In this document: positions 18,357 through 27,062 of the stretch, one piece after another
Layout of the letters: every line of letters begins with the position of its first letter
How positions within the stretch are numbered: the first letter of the stretch is position 1
Origin: Massilia brevitalea
GTDB lineage: Bacteria; Pseudomonadota; Gammaproteobacteria; Burkholderiales; Burkholderiaceae_D
Assembly (NCBI RefSeq): GCF_030711405.1
Contig: NZ_JAULSI010000013.1
Location: 1 to 64,000 of the forward strand
Length of the DNA stretch: 64,000 bases
Reading direction: 5' to 3'
Program-made: the position numbers and the translations under genes
Notes under the pieces: model-generated
Seen by the model: the letters and a program-made list of their open reading frames with translations, nothing else
Told to the model about the DNA's origin: nothing
Database searches by the model: none

Positions 18357-19370
18357 ATGAACAAGATTACCGTGCTGGGCGCGGGCGCCTGGGGCACCGC
18401 GGTGGCGATCGCCGTGGCCGCGCGTCACGACGTGCTGCTGTGGGGCCGCAACGCCGAACAAATGGCCGCGACCGAGGCTGCGCGCGAGAACACCCATTAC
18501 CTGCCGGGCCAGCCGCTGCCCGCTGCGCTGCGCGTCACCGCCGATGTCGACGCGGCGCTGGCGCATGTGTGCGATGCCGCGGACGACGAGGCGCCGCTGC
18601 TGATCGCGGCCTGCCCGGTGGCCGGCCTGCGTCCGCTGCTGGAAAGCCTGAAGGGCCGCCGCATTCCAAACGTGGTGTGGCTGTGCAAGGGTTTCGAATA
18701 CGGCACCGGCTTGCTTCCGCACCAGGTGGTGCGAGAAATCCTGGGCGATGGCGTGCCGGGTGCGGCCTTGTCCGGCCCCTCGTTTGCGCAGGAAGTGGCG
18801 AAGGGCTTGCCGTGTGCGCTGACGGTGGCATCTTCTTCGCCGGCGCTGCGCGAGCGCGTGGTCGGTGCGGTGCACGGCGGTAACCTGCGCGTCTATGGCT
18901 GCGACGATTTGATCGGCGTGGAAGTGGGTGGCGCGGTGAAGAACGTGCTGGCAATTGCCACCGGCACCGCCGATGGGCTCGGCCTGGGCCTGAATGCGCG
19001 CGCGGCGCTGATCACGCGCGGGCTGGCGGAGATTACCCGCCTGGGCGAGGCGCTGGGCGCGCAGGCGGGCACCTTCATGGGGCTGACCGGGATGGGCGAC
19101 CTGATCCTGACGTGCACCGGCGACCTGTCGCGCAACCGGCGCGTGGGCCTGGCGCTGGCCGAGGGCAAGCCGCTGGCGACCATCGTGGCTGAACTGGGGC
19201 ACGTGGCCGAGGGCGTGCCGTGCTCGAAGGCGGTGCGCGAACTGGCGGCCAAGCTGGGCGTGGACATGCCGATCACGAATGCCGTGGCAGCGGTGCTGTT
19301 CGATGGCTACGACGCCAAGGAAATGGCGGCGCAGCTGCTGGCGCGCGATCCGAGGAATGAGTTGGCGTAA
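18357..19370 (+). CDS. gpsA: NAD(P)H-dependent glycerol-3-phosphate dehydrogenase
   Basis: 337 residues from [15 protein letters not shown]; an ATG at 18339 would add six residues. It makes sn-glycerol 3-phosphate for phospholipid synthesis. The Rossmann loop GAGAWG is at the N-terminus, the catalytic lysine is in [14 protein letters not shown], and the C-terminal domain has [19 protein letters not shown]. It ends the secB-gpsA plus-strand block. Confidence 0.97.
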   Translation: MNKITVLGAGAWGTAVAIAVAARHDVLLWGRNAEQMAATEAARENTHYLPGQPLPAALRVTADVDAALAHVCDAADDEAPLLIAACPVAGLRPLLESLKGRRIPNVVWLCKGFEYGTGLLPHQVVREILGDGVPGAALSGPSFAQEVAKGLPCALTVASSSPALRERVVGAVHGGNLRVYGCDDLIGVEVGGAVKNVLAIATGTADGLGLGLNARAALITRGLAEITRLGEALGAQAGTFMGLTGMGDLILTCTGDLSRNRRVGLALAEGKPLATIVAELGHVAEGVPCSKAVRELAAKLGVDMPITNAVAAVLFDGYDAKEMAAQLLARDPRNELA

Positions 19371-19433
19371 AGCGCCAGAATGGCCGCAGCCAGATCATGG
19401 CCCGCGGCTGGAAGTCCTGGCCTGCGGCCTGTC

Positions 19434-19484
19434 CCGTACGGTGGGGTCATTGATGCCGGGGGCATCAATGACCCCACCCTACGG
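19434..19484. repeat. palindromic intergenic repeat with CCGTACGGTGGG core
   Basis: A 51-bp near-perfect palindrome: 24-bp arms with one mismatch around a 3-base centre, between the convergent gpsA and cupin genes. The outer core is the same as in the repeat pair at 12387-12614; the inner part (GTCATTGATGCC) differs. There is no T-run, so it is better called a dispersed repeat than an intrinsic terminator, though it may slow transcription from both sides. Confidence 0.75.
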
Positions 19485-19502
19485 TCAACGCCGCCGCAGT
19501 AA

Positions 19503-19877
19503 TCAGCCGCCCTGCCCGCGCGGATCGTTCGTCGGGCCACCGCTGCGCACCGGACCCAACAGGATGGTCATCAGGGCCACCGCATCCGTGTTGGCGCGGA
19601 TCGCATGCGGTTCGCCGCCGGCCAGATACACCATGTCGTTCGGGCGCAGTACGATGGTGCGGCCGTGGGCGTCGAAGGCAATTTCGCCTTGCAGGCACAG
19701 CAGCGTCATCTCGCCCTCGACCCGGTGTTCCGGCATCGGCTTGTCGACCGGCACCACCAGCCGGATCAGTTCCATGTGTTCGGTCTTCGCCAGCGCGATC
19801 GACGTGAAATTGGCGATGTCGTCTTCGCCGCGTTCCAAGGCGATCCGCTCACCCGATGCTGCGTGTTGCAAGGCCAT
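19503..19877 (-). CDS. cupin-domain protein
   Basis: 124 residues. A single small beta-barrel cupin with motif 1 around KPMPEHRVEGEMTLLCLQGEI and motif 2 around PNDMVYLAGGEPHAI. Only two histidines sit at metal positions, so metal binding is possible but not certain. The substrate cannot be inferred. It is 12 bp after the DUF2461 gene's stop and probably shares its transcript. Confidence 0.82.
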   Translation of the reverse strand: MALQHAASGERIALERGEDDIANFTSIALAKTEHMELIRLVVPVDKPMPEHRVEGEMTLLCLQGEIAFDAHGRTIVLRPNDMVYLAGGEPHAIRANTDAVALMTILLGPVRSGGPTNDPRGQGG

Positions 19878-19889
19878 GTCGCCTCCTTT

Positions 19890-20576
19890 CTACTCTTCGT
19901 TCGTATATGGCACGCCGCGCAGCCAGGTGACCAGCGCAAACGCATCCTCGAATCCGCGCGCCAGCTGCGGCACCAGCAGCTCCGGCTTGTTCAGCGCCAG
20001 CGGCACCTCGGTCCAGGCAAAAAAGCTCTTCAGCTTGATGTACTCGATGTGCTCGTGGCTGGCATCGAAGCCTTTCGGCGGCCGCTGCAGCCGGTCTTCC
20101 TCAAGCAGGCTGCGGTAGGTCGCGCGCAGGTGTTTATTCTTTAATATTTTCGCAAATCCTGTCGCATCGTTGACGATGTGCTCGCGGATTGCCTTCAGGC
20201 GCGGGCTCGGCGGCAAGTATTCGCCGGCGCCGAAGCCGAGCGTGCCGTCGCCTTCGATCTGGAAATAGTAGGTCGGCCCAGCGCCCGCGCTCGGGCGGCG
20301 CTTGTCGTTCGGCGCGATGCCGGCCGAAAAGCGCGTCTTGTACGGCGTCTTGTCGTTGGAAAAACGGATGTCGCGGTTGATGCGGAACATCGCCTTCTTC
20401 GGGTCGCAGGCGGCCACCTGGCGGTCAAACTTCGCCAGTTCCCGGATCAATTGGCTGACCACATCATGGAACTCTTCGCGCAGGATGTCGTAGCGCGGTT
20501 TGTTCATGATGAACCAGGGGCGGCTGTTGTTGTCTTTGAGTTCGGTGAGGTATTGGGTCAGGTCCCGCAGGTGCAT
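19890..20576 (-). CDS. DUF2461 family protein
   Basis: 228 residues, normal for this uncharacterised family. It begins with LTQYLTELKDNNSRPWFIMNKPRYD and carries the family stretch FRINRDIRFSNDKTPYKTRFSAGI, then YYFQIEGDGTLGFGAGEY. Family members are cytoplasmic and of unknown function. It lies 20 bp after the trypsin-like protease gene. Confidence 0.9.
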   Translation of the reverse strand: MHLRDLTQYLTELKDNNSRPWFIMNKPRYDILREEFHDVVSQLIRELAKFDRQVAACDPKKAMFRINRDIRFSNDKTPYKTRFSAGIAPNDKRRPSAGAGPTYYFQIEGDGTLGFGAGEYLPPSPRLKAIREHIVNDATGFAKILKNKHLRATYRSLLEEDRLQRPPKGFDASHEHIEYIKLKSFFAWTEVPLALNKPELLVPQLARGFEDAFALVTWLRGVPYTNEE

Positions 20577-20596
20577 GGAAAGTCCGGAAAAATGGA

Positions 20597-21784
20597 TTAT
20601 TGGCGCTGGCGCGGGCGTTTGCCGACGGTGACGTCGACCGTCGATTCGCGGTTCTCGCGCATCAGCTTGAGTTTGGCCTTGGCGCCCGGTTCGAGCTGGG
20701 CTACCAGGTTCAGCATCTCGCCGGTGTTCGCCACCGGCTTGCCTTCGACCGCCAGCAGGATGTCGCCCGGGCGCACGCCGGCGCGATCGGCCGGGCCGTT
20801 GCGCACCACGCCGGCGATGATCGCCCCGCTCTGGCGCCCGAGGCCGAAGCTGGTGGCCAATTCCGGCGTGATGTCCTGCGATTCGATGCCGATCCAGCCG
20901 CGCACGACCTGGCCATGCTTGATGATCGACTCCAGCACCGTGCGCGCAGTGGACACGGGGATGGCGAAACCGATGCCGATCGAGCCGCCGGTCTGGGAAT
21001 AGATCGCCGAGTTAATGCCGAGCAGGTTGCCATGGGTATCGACCAGCGCGCCGCCCGAGTTGCCAAAGTTGATGGCGGCGTCGGTCTGGATGAAATTCTC
21101 GAAGTGGTTGATGTGCAGGTTGTTCCGCCCCACGGCCGAGATGATGCCCATGGTCACAGTCTGCCCGACACCAAAGGGGTTGCCGATGGCCAGCACCACA
21201 TCGCCGACGCGCGCGTCATCCGGCTGGCCCAGCACCATTACCGGCAAATTGCCTTCCTTGATGCGGATCACGGCGAGATCAGTTTCAGGATCGGTGCCAA
21301 CCACCTTCGCCGCCGCCTTGCGCCCATCGGCCAGGCCGACTTCGATGGCGTCCGCCCCCTCGACCACGTGGTTGTTGGTAACGATATAGCCTTCGCCGCT
21401 GACGATCACGCCCGAACCGAGGCTGGCCAGTTGTTCCTGGGGCGGCAGGCGGTCGCCGAAGAAGCGGCGGAAAAAGGGGTCCTTCAGGATGGGGTGGGCT
21501 TCGCGCGAGGCTTTGCTGGTGAGGATGTTCACCACCGCCGGCATGGCGCGTCCGGCCGCCTCGCGGTAGCTGCTAGATGCCGGCACAGCCGGCGCCTGCA
21601 GCACCGGCACGGCTTTCGCGCCGGGACCGACCGACACCTGCACCGGCGCCGCGCGGCCCAGCCAGTCGGGACGGAATACGGAGAGAACGAAATAGATCGC
21701 CAGCACGATCGTAACCGCCTGGGCGAACAGCAGCCACAGGCGTCGCGCCGTGCCCGGGGTGGTCGTGGTGGCGAGGTCTTTCAC
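20597..21784 (-). CDS. S1C serine protease of the DegP/DegS (HtrA) family
   Basis: 395 residues. An N-terminal membrane anchor (about 15-38) leads to a periplasmic trypsin-like domain. The catalytic triad is visible: His in VTNNHVVEGAD, Asp in DPETDLAVIRI, Ser in NFGNSGGALVD. There is one C-terminal PDZ domain (about 280-390). An uncleaved anchor plus one PDZ domain resembles DegS or AlgW, which start the envelope stress response by cutting an anti-sigma factor. No RseA-like gene is adjacent, so regulated sensor against general quality control is open. Confidence 0.93.
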   Translation of the reverse strand: MKDLATTTTPGTARRLWLLFAQAVTIVLAIYFVLSVFRPDWLGRAAPVQVSVGPGAKAVPVLQAPAVPASSSYREAAGRAMPAVVNILTSKASREAHPILKDPFFRRFFGDRLPPQEQLASLGSGVIVSGEGYIVTNNHVVEGADAIEVGLADGRKAAAKVVGTDPETDLAVIRIKEGNLPVMVLGQPDDARVGDVVLAIGNPFGVGQTVTMGIISAVGRNNLHINHFENFIQTDAAINFGNSGGALVDTHGNLLGINSAIYSQTGGSIGIGFAIPVSTARTVLESIIKHGQVVRGWIGIESQDITPELATSFGLGRQSGAIIAGVVRNGPADRAGVRPGDILLAVEGKPVANTGEMLNLVAQLEPGAKAKLKLMRENRESTVDVTVGKRPRQRQ

Positions 21785-21794
21785 TGTTCAGGCG

Positions 21795-22259
21795 TCAGTT
21801 TTCGGGTCTGTTTGGCAGGGAGTCGGTACGCAGGGGATCGCGACGCAGTGCATCCCTGATCTCGCGCAGCAGCACAATGTCTTCCGGGGTGGTCGGGGCC
21901 TTGGCTTCTTCTTCGGGCATGACGCGCTGGCGCAAGCGATTCATCAGGCGCACCATCTGGAAAATGATGAATGCGAGGATGAGGAAATTCAGGAGGATCG
22001 TGAGGAAATTGCCATAGGCAATCACGGCACCGGCTTTCTTGGCCTCGGCCAGCGTCAGGGCTGTACTCTGGTGATTCAGCGGAATATAGTAATTTGCAAA
22101 ATCGAGGCCGCCGAATAATTTACCGATGGGCGGCATGATGACGTCCTGCACCAGCGAATCGACGATGCGGCCAAAGGCGCCACCGATGATCACGCCGACC
22201 GCCAGGTCGACCACATTGCCACGCATGGCAAATTTCTTGAACTCTTCCATCATCGCCAT
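21795..22259 (-). CDS. mscL: large-conductance mechanosensitive channel
   Basis: 154 residues. The inner-membrane safety valve for hypo-osmotic shock. The N-terminal helix and TM1 are the classic [24 protein letters not shown]2 is [20 protein letters not shown]. The C-terminal helix is followed by a polar tail. A GGGAG ribosome binding site precedes the chosen ATG. It lies 10 bp upstream of the protease gene, which may be cotranscribed. Confidence 0.97.
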   Translation of the reverse strand: MAMMEEFKKFAMRGNVVDLAVGVIIGGAFGRIVDSLVQDVIMPPIGKLFGGLDFANYYIPLNHQSTALTLAEAKKAGAVIAYGNFLTILLNFLILAFIIFQMVRLMNRLRQRVMPEEEAKAPTTPEDIVLLREIRDALRRDPLRTDSLPNRPEN

Positions 22260-22443
22260 TTGGACTCCCTGTTCTTATTGAAAAAGCTGTTGGGATGATA
22301 CCGCAAGGGCTTCGATGCCGTTCGCACGCCCGGGTTCCGCCGCTTCTCACGCAACACGCATATTCGTGCAGTGCAGCATAGACAAATCGTCTCACCTCAC
22401 CCTATTCGCAATATTTTTTCTCCAATAAAGATTGCCATTCACA

Positions 22444-22449
22444 TATAAT
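22444..22449 (+). promoter_or_regulatory. candidate -10 box of petABC
   Basis: TATAAT in the A/T-rich stretch before petA, about 64 bases from the start codon. No convincing -35 is seen at normal spacing. The remaining mscL-petA intergenic sequence shows no other clear element. Confidence 0.4.
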
Positions 22450-22512
22450 TTTGTGTTGCTGCAAGCTCTTTATTGATTCTAAAGTTTCGTAATTTCACGG
22501 AGTGGGGTTGGT

Positions 22513-23127
22513 ATGAGTAATGATAAGCAGGTCGATTCAAGCCGGCGTAACTTGCTGGTCGCGACGTGTGCGGCGGGCGGCGTCGTCGGCGTTGCCACGG
22601 CAGGCGCCCTGGTCAGCACGTTCCAGCCATCCGAGCGCGCCAAGGCGGCCGGCGCTCCGGTCGAAGTGGATATTTCCGACGTCAAGCCGGGCGAAATGAA
22701 GGTCGTGGAATGGCGCGGCAAACCAGTGTGGATCTTGCGCCGCACCCCGGAAATGCTGGCCAGCCTTCCCAAGAACGACGTGCAGCTTGCCGACCCGAAC
22801 TCCGAGAAAATCTACCAGCTCGACATGCCGGACTACGCGAAGAACGAATTTCGCTCCCGCGCCGAGCACAAGGAAGTCCTGGTAACCGTGGGCATTTGCT
22901 CGCACCTGGGCTGCTCGCCCTCCTCGCGCTTTTCTGAAGGCCCCCAGCCTAACCTGCCGGACAACTGGCACGGCGGCTTCCTCTGCCCCTGCCACGGTTC
23001 GACCTTCGACCTGGCCGGCCGCGTGTTCCAGAACAAGCCCGCCCCGACCAACATGGATGTTCCTCCGTACATGTACCTGTCGGACAACCGCATCGTGATC
23101 GGCAAAGACGAAAAAGGGGAGGCATAA
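22513..23127 (+). CDS. petA: ubiquinol-cytochrome c reductase, Rieske iron-sulfur subunit
   Basis: 204 residues. It carries the 2Fe-2S cluster of complex III. A twin-arginine-type anchor (SSRRNLLVATCAAGGVVGVATAGAL) is at the N-terminus; the cluster ligands are CSHLGC and CPCHGS. It is the first gene of petABC, 1 bp before petB. Confidence 0.98.
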   Translation: MSNDKQVDSSRRNLLVATCAAGGVVGVATAGALVSTFQPSERAKAAGAPVEVDISDVKPGEMKVVEWRGKPVWILRRTPEMLASLPKNDVQLADPNSEKIYQLDMPDYAKNEFRSRAEHKEVLVTVGICSHLGCSPSSRFSEGPQPNLPDNWHGGFLCPCHGSTFDLAGRVFQNKPAPTNMDVPPYMYLSDNRIVIGKDEKGEA

Positions 23128-23128
23128 C

Positions 23129-24544
23129 ATGGGCGGCCCGTTCAAGGAAACCAAACTGCCGGCCAGCGCGCCGGTTGGCCACAAGGCGCTGGCCTGGGTC
23201 GACGACCGCTTCCCGCTGTCGAAACTCTGGAATGACCAATGGGGCAAGTACTACGCCCCGAAAAACTTCAACTTCTGGTACATCTTCGGCTCGCTGGCGA
23301 TGCTGATCCTGGTGATGCAGATCGTGACCGGCATCTTCCTGACGATGCACTACAAGCCGGATGCCAACCTGGCCTTCGGCAGCGTCGAATACATCATGCG
23401 TGAAGTGCCTTGGGGCTGGCTGGTGCGCTACATGCACTCGACCGGCGCCTCGATGTTCTTCATCGTCGTCTACCTGCATATGACCCGCGGGCTGATCTAC
23501 GGTTCCTACCGCAAGCCGCGCGAGTTGATCTGGCTCTTCGGTTTCGCGATTTTCCTGTGCCTGATGGCCGAGGCTTTCTTCGGCTACCTGCTGCCATGGG
23601 GGCAAATGTCCTATTGGGGCGCCCAGGTGATCGTGAATCTGTTCGGCGCGATTCCCGTGATCGGCCCGGATCTGTCGCTGTGGATCCGCGGCGACTACGT
23701 GGTGTCGGATGCGACCCTGAACCGCTTCTTCGCCTTCCACGTGATCGCCCTGCCGCTGGTGCTGCTGGGCCTGGTGGCAGCCCACCTGATCGCGCTGCAC
23801 GAAGTCGGCTCGTCGAACCCGGACGGCATCGAGATCAAGGACAACATCGGCCCGGACGGCCATCCGGTCGACGCGATTCCGTCGCATCCTTACTACTCGA
23901 CGAAGGACTTCTTCGGCGTCTCGGTGTTCCTGCTGATTTTCTCGGCGATCGTGTTCTTTGCGCCTGAGATGGGTGGCTACTTCCTGGAGTACAACAACTT
24001 CATCCCGGCCGACTCGATGAAGACGCCGGCGCACATCGCGCCGACCTGGTACTTCACGCCGTTCTACTCGGTGCTGCGCGCCACCACGGCCGACTTCATG
24101 TACGTGCTGATGGCGGCGATTGCCCTGTACGTGATCTTCATCTGGCTGAAGTCGCGCCTGGCCTTCCGTACCAAGGTCATCGTTGCCGCGGTTGCCCTGC
24201 TCCTGATCATCGGCATGCTGCCGCAGGTGCTGGAAGCGAAATTCTGGGGCGTGGTGCTGTTCGGCTCGTCGGTGGTGATCATTGGCGCCCTGCCATGGCT
24301 CGACCATTCGCCGGTGAAATCGATCCGCTACCGCCCGGACTGGCACAAATGGGTGTACGCCGTGTTCGGCCTCTCCTTTGTGGCCCTCGGCTACCTGGGC
24401 ACCCAGCTGCCGACGCCGGCGTACACGATCATTTCGCAGGTGTGCACCCTGCTGTACTTCAGCTTCTTCCTCCTGATGCCATGGTGGAGCGCCGCCGGCC
24501 GCTTCAAGCCGGTGCCGACGCGCCTGACCTTCACGCCGCACTGA
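23129..24544 (+). CDS. petB: cytochrome b subunit of the bc1 complex
   Basis: 471 residues with the usual eight or more membrane helices. It binds two b hemes through histidine pairs on helices B and D (for example RYMHSTGASMFF and FHVIALPLV) and carries the quinol-site PEWY-type region as APTWYFTPFYS. It oxidises ubiquinol and pumps protons by the Q cycle. It is followed by petC after 23 bp with a GGATAAAGGA-like ribosome binding site. Confidence 0.98.
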   Translation: MGGPFKETKLPASAPVGHKALAWVDDRFPLSKLWNDQWGKYYAPKNFNFWYIFGSLAMLILVMQIVTGIFLTMHYKPDANLAFGSVEYIMREVPWGWLVRYMHSTGASMFFIVVYLHMTRGLIYGSYRKPRELIWLFGFAIFLCLMAEAFFGYLLPWGQMSYWGAQVIVNLFGAIPVIGPDLSLWIRGDYVVSDATLNRFFAFHVIALPLVLLGLVAAHLIALHEVGSSNPDGIEIKDNIGPDGHPVDAIPSHPYYSTKDFFGVSVFLLIFSAIVFFAPEMGGYFLEYNNFIPADSMKTPAHIAPTWYFTPFYSVLRATTADFMYVLMAAIALYVIFIWLKSRLAFRTKVIVAAVALLLIIGMLPQVLEAKFWGVVLFGSSVVIIGALPWLDHSPVKSIRYRPDWHKWVYAVFGLSFVALGYLGTQLPTPAYTIISQVCTLLYFSFFLLMPWWSAAGRFKPVPTRLTFTPH

Positions 24545-24567
24545 TTGCCACCGGATAAAGGACAACC

Positions 24568-25329
24568 ATGAACTTCACGAAGAAACTGATCGCGGTCCTG
24601 GCCCTGGTGCCGGGGCTGGTTTTCGCGGCCGAGGGCGGCTTCCCGCTTGACCGCGCACCGGAACGCAGCGACATGGCCTCGCTGCAAAACGGCGCCAAAT
24701 TGTTCGTCAACCATTGCCTGAACTGCCACTCGGCCAGCGCCATGCGCTACAACCGGCTGCGCGACCTGGGCTTGTCGGACGACCAGATCCGCAACAATCT
24801 GTTGTTCTCAGCCGACAAAGTCGGCGAGATGATGACGACGGCCATGCGCCCGGCCGATGCCAAGGCCTGGTTCGGCGCGGTGCCGCCGGATTTGTCGGTG
24901 ATCGCGCGCGCCAAGGCCTCGCCGGCCGGCAGCGGCGCCGATTACCTGTACACCTATCTGCGCACCTTCTACAAGGACGACGCCCGCCCGACCGGCTGGA
25001 ACAACATGGTGGTGCCGAACGTGGCCATGCCGCACGCGATGTGGCAGTTGCAGGGCATCCGCACGCCAAAAATGGAAGACGCGCCGGATCCGCACGAGGC
25101 CGGCAAGACCTTGCATCGGTTCGTCGGCTGGAACCAGGCGGCGCCTGGCACCATGACTGCTACCGAGTTCGACACCGCGACGGCTGACCTGGTTGCATAC
25201 CTGAGCTGGATGGCTGAGCCAGCGCAAGGAACCCGCAAGAAACTGGGTGTTATCGTGTTGATTTTCCTGTCGATTTTCGCGTTCCTGGCCTGGCGCTTGA
25301 ACGAGTCGTACTGGAAAAATGTGAAGTAA
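24568..25329 (+). CDS. petC: cytochrome c1
   Basis: 253 residues. A cleavable signal ends at VFAA (about 20). The heme c motif is CLNCHS (residues 51-56), and the sixth heme ligand probably comes from the MPHAMWQLQG region. A C-terminal membrane anchor (LGVIVLIFLSIFAFLAWRL) holds it in the inner membrane, where it passes electrons from the Rieske protein to soluble cytochrome c. Confidence 0.98.
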   Translation: MNFTKKLIAVLALVPGLVFAAEGGFPLDRAPERSDMASLQNGAKLFVNHCLNCHSASAMRYNRLRDLGLSDDQIRNNLLFSADKVGEMMTTAMRPADAKAWFGAVPPDLSVIARAKASPAGSGADYLYTYLRTFYKDDARPTGWNNMVVPNVAMPHAMWQLQGIRTPKMEDAPDPHEAGKTLHRFVGWNQAAPGTMTATEFDTATADLVAYLSWMAEPAQGTRKKLGVIVLIFLSIFAFLAWRLNESYWKNVK

Positions 25330-25339
25330 ATTCGTTTTC

Positions 25340-25368
25340 ATTGCCCGCTTGGCTATAATACGGGCAAT
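25340..25368. promoter_or_regulatory. inverted repeat enclosing a -10-like box between petC and sspA
   Basis: ATTGCCCG (25340-25347) and CGGGCAAT (25361-25368) are exact complements around a 13-base centre that contains TATAAT (25354-25359); TTTTT follows after two bases. Read as RNA it is a candidate petABC terminator; read as DNA it is an sspA promoter whose -10 lies between operator-like half-sites. Both readings are possible. Confidence 0.5.
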
Positions 25369-25428
25369 CATTTTTCGGGGTGAGTCGCTTGGCGCTTCAC
25401 CCCTTTGTGTCTTAAGGAACGACAAACC

Positions 25429-26040
25429 ATGATGGTTCTCTACTCCGGCACCACGTGCCCGTTCTCCCAACGCTGCCGCCTGGTCCTGTTCGAAAAGGGC
25501 ATGGACTTCGAGGTGCGCGACGTCGACCTGTTCAACAAACCGGAAGACATTTCGACGATGAACCCGTACGGCCAGGTCCCGATCCTAGTCGAGCGCGAAC
25601 TGATCTTGTACGAATCGAACATCATCAACGAGTACATCGACGAGCGCTTCCCGCACCCGCAGCTGATGCCGGCCGACCCGCTGATGCGCGCCCGTGCCCG
25701 CCTGATGCTGTTCAACTTCGAGAAAGAGCTGTTCGTTCACGTGCACGTCCTGGAAAGCGACCGCAACAAGACGAACGAAAAGGCCCACGACAAGGCACGC
25801 GCGGAAATCCGCGACCGCCTGACCACGCTTGCCCCGCTGTTCCTGAAGAACAAGTACATGCTGGGCGACGAGTTCTCGATGCTCGACGTGGCGATCGCAC
25901 CGCTGCTGTGGCGCCTGGACCACTACGGCATCGAACTGTCGAAGACCGCGGCGCCGCTGATGAAGTACGCCGAGCGCATCTTCTCGCGTCCTGCCTATAT
26001 CGAAGCGCTGACGCCTTCGGAAAAGGTGATGCGCCGTTAA
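25429..26040 (+). CDS. sspA: stringent starvation protein A, GST-fold regulator
   Basis: 203 residues from MMVLYSGTTCPFSQRC. A glutathione-S-transferase fold: thioredoxin-like N-terminal domain (1-80, NPYGQVPILVERELILYESNIINEYID) and helical C-terminal domain. SspA proteins bind RNA polymerase rather than act as enzymes. The ribosome binding site AAGGA lies 10 bases before the ATG. The position after petABC and before sspB is the standard betaproteobacterial order. Confidence 0.94.
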   Translation: MMVLYSGTTCPFSQRCRLVLFEKGMDFEVRDVDLFNKPEDISTMNPYGQVPILVERELILYESNIINEYIDERFPHPQLMPADPLMRARARLMLFNFEKELFVHVHVLESDRNKTNEKAHDKARAEIRDRLTTLAPLFLKNKYMLGDEFSMLDVAIAPLLWRLDHYGIELSKTAAPLMKYAERIFSRPAYIEALTPSEKVMRR

Positions 26041-26078
26041 TACGGTCTGGCTGGGTGAGCGCGTCTTGCCTGGCTGTT

Positions 26079-26131
26079 CGAAGCGCCAGCCTGCGACGCC
26101 GTTTGGCGAATCGCAGTAGACTGGCGCTTCG
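26079..26131. repeat. 53-bp multi-step hairpin between sspA and sspB
   Basis: CGAAGCGCCAG (26079-26089) is exactly complementary to 26121-26131. Inside it, CTGCGA pairs with TCGCAG and CGCC with GGCG, so the whole 53 bases fold into one nested hairpin. There is no T-run. It could be a repetitive palindrome or an mRNA processing signal between sspA and sspB. Confidence 0.6.
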
Positions 26132-26176
26132 CGTATGCGCGCCGGGTAAGTTTTCCTGGCACCGTGTCTACGCGTC

Positions 26177-26277
26177 GAGTGTGTAAAGAAATCGTCAGGG
26201 CAAGGCGCGTCGTCGAAGACAGTACGTTAGTACGGCGAGACGATGCAACGCCGTCATGGCGGTTTATTTACACACTC
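26177..26277. repeat. 101-bp MITE-like imperfect palindrome with 11-bp terminal inverted repeats
   Basis: GAGTGTGTAAA (26177-26187) is the exact complement of 26267-26277. The interior is also roughly palindromic (GGCGCGTCGTCG against CGAGACGATGCAACGCC) around GTACGTTAGTAC. No reading frame and no clear target-site duplication are seen. The form is that of a small non-autonomous element or dispersed repeat, ending 30 bp before sspB. Confidence 0.65.
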
Positions 26278-26307
26278 ATCCTGCGGACAAACTGATTTCA
26301 TTTGCAC

Positions 26308-26805
26308 ATGCCCGACATCTCTACCAAGCCTTATTTGCTGCGCGCCATCTACGAATGGTGCACCGACAGCGGTTTCACGCCTTATCTTGCGGTGAAGGTC
26401 GACGCGGCCACCACGGTTCCGATGGAATACGTGCGCAAGGGCGAAATCATTCTCAACATCAGCTACGGCGCTACATCCAGCCTGAAGATGGACAACGATG
26501 CAGTCCACTTCCGCGCCCGCTTCGCCGGCGTGTCGCGCGAGATTTACGTGCCGGTGCAGAATGTGCTGGCGATCTATGCCAACGAGAATGGCCAGGGCAT
26601 GGCCTTCGATGTGAGCACGACGGCGGCCGAGATGCCGGCGCCGGAAGCAGACGCATCTGCCCCTGCTCCAATCACTGCGCCAGCCCTGTCCGCAGTGCCC
26701 GACAGCAGCCCGGATACCGCCCCGGAAGCGCCGCCTGCCCCCGACAACGGCGGCGACGAGCCTCCGAAAAAAGGCGGCCGCCCAACGTTGACGCGGATTA
26801 AATAG
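26308..26805 (+). CDS. sspB: stringent starvation protein B, ClpXP adaptor
   Basis: 165 residues from MPDISTKPYLLRAIYEW. It delivers ssrA-tagged proteins to ClpXP. The globular domain (1-110) has RAIYEWCTDSGFTPYLAV and LNISYGATSSLKMDNDAV. A long Ala/Pro/Asp-rich linker follows, ending in GGRPTLTRIK, the ClpX-docking tail seen in the family. The apparent earlier start at 26302 is a TTG and is not used. Confidence 0.95.
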   Translation: MPDISTKPYLLRAIYEWCTDSGFTPYLAVKVDAATTVPMEYVRKGEIILNISYGATSSLKMDNDAVHFRARFAGVSREIYVPVQNVLAIYANENGQGMAFDVSTTAAEMPAPEADASAPAPITAPALSAVPDSSPDTAPEAPPAPDNGGDEPPKKGGRPTLTRIK

Positions 26806-26832
26806 CGGTATAATCCCAGCCGTACAGATTAC

Positions 26833-26908
<76 letters not shown>

Positions 26909-26931
26909 GACATCAGCAGCAAGTAAGAAGC

Positions 26932-26975
26932 AAAAAACATAAAGCCCAGCCTCACGGTTGGGCTTTATGTTTTTT
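26932..26975. terminator. bidirectional intrinsic terminator after tRNA-Thr
   Basis: A 20-bp stem (one G-T pair) with a 4-base loop: AAAAAACATAAAGCCCA on the left and TGGGCTTTATGTTTTTT on the right. A-run and T-run flank the GC core on both strands. It ends the sspB-tRNA transcript. Confidence 0.92.
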
Positions 26976-27062
26976 GGGCGCCTTTGTTCGTGCAATTTTG
27001 TGTGAGCTTTGGGTATTTCTTAACAGATATACTCGCTCCGACTTCACTTCAACCATCGCCCC

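Noticed and set aside
19434-19484. Intrinsic terminator between gpsA and the cupin gene
   Set aside because: The palindrome is strong but lacks a T-run on either side and shares its core with a dispersed repeat, so it is listed as a repeat.
22949-24565. 538-codon minus-strand frame opposite petA and petB
   Set aside because: Antisense shadow of conserved respiratory genes.
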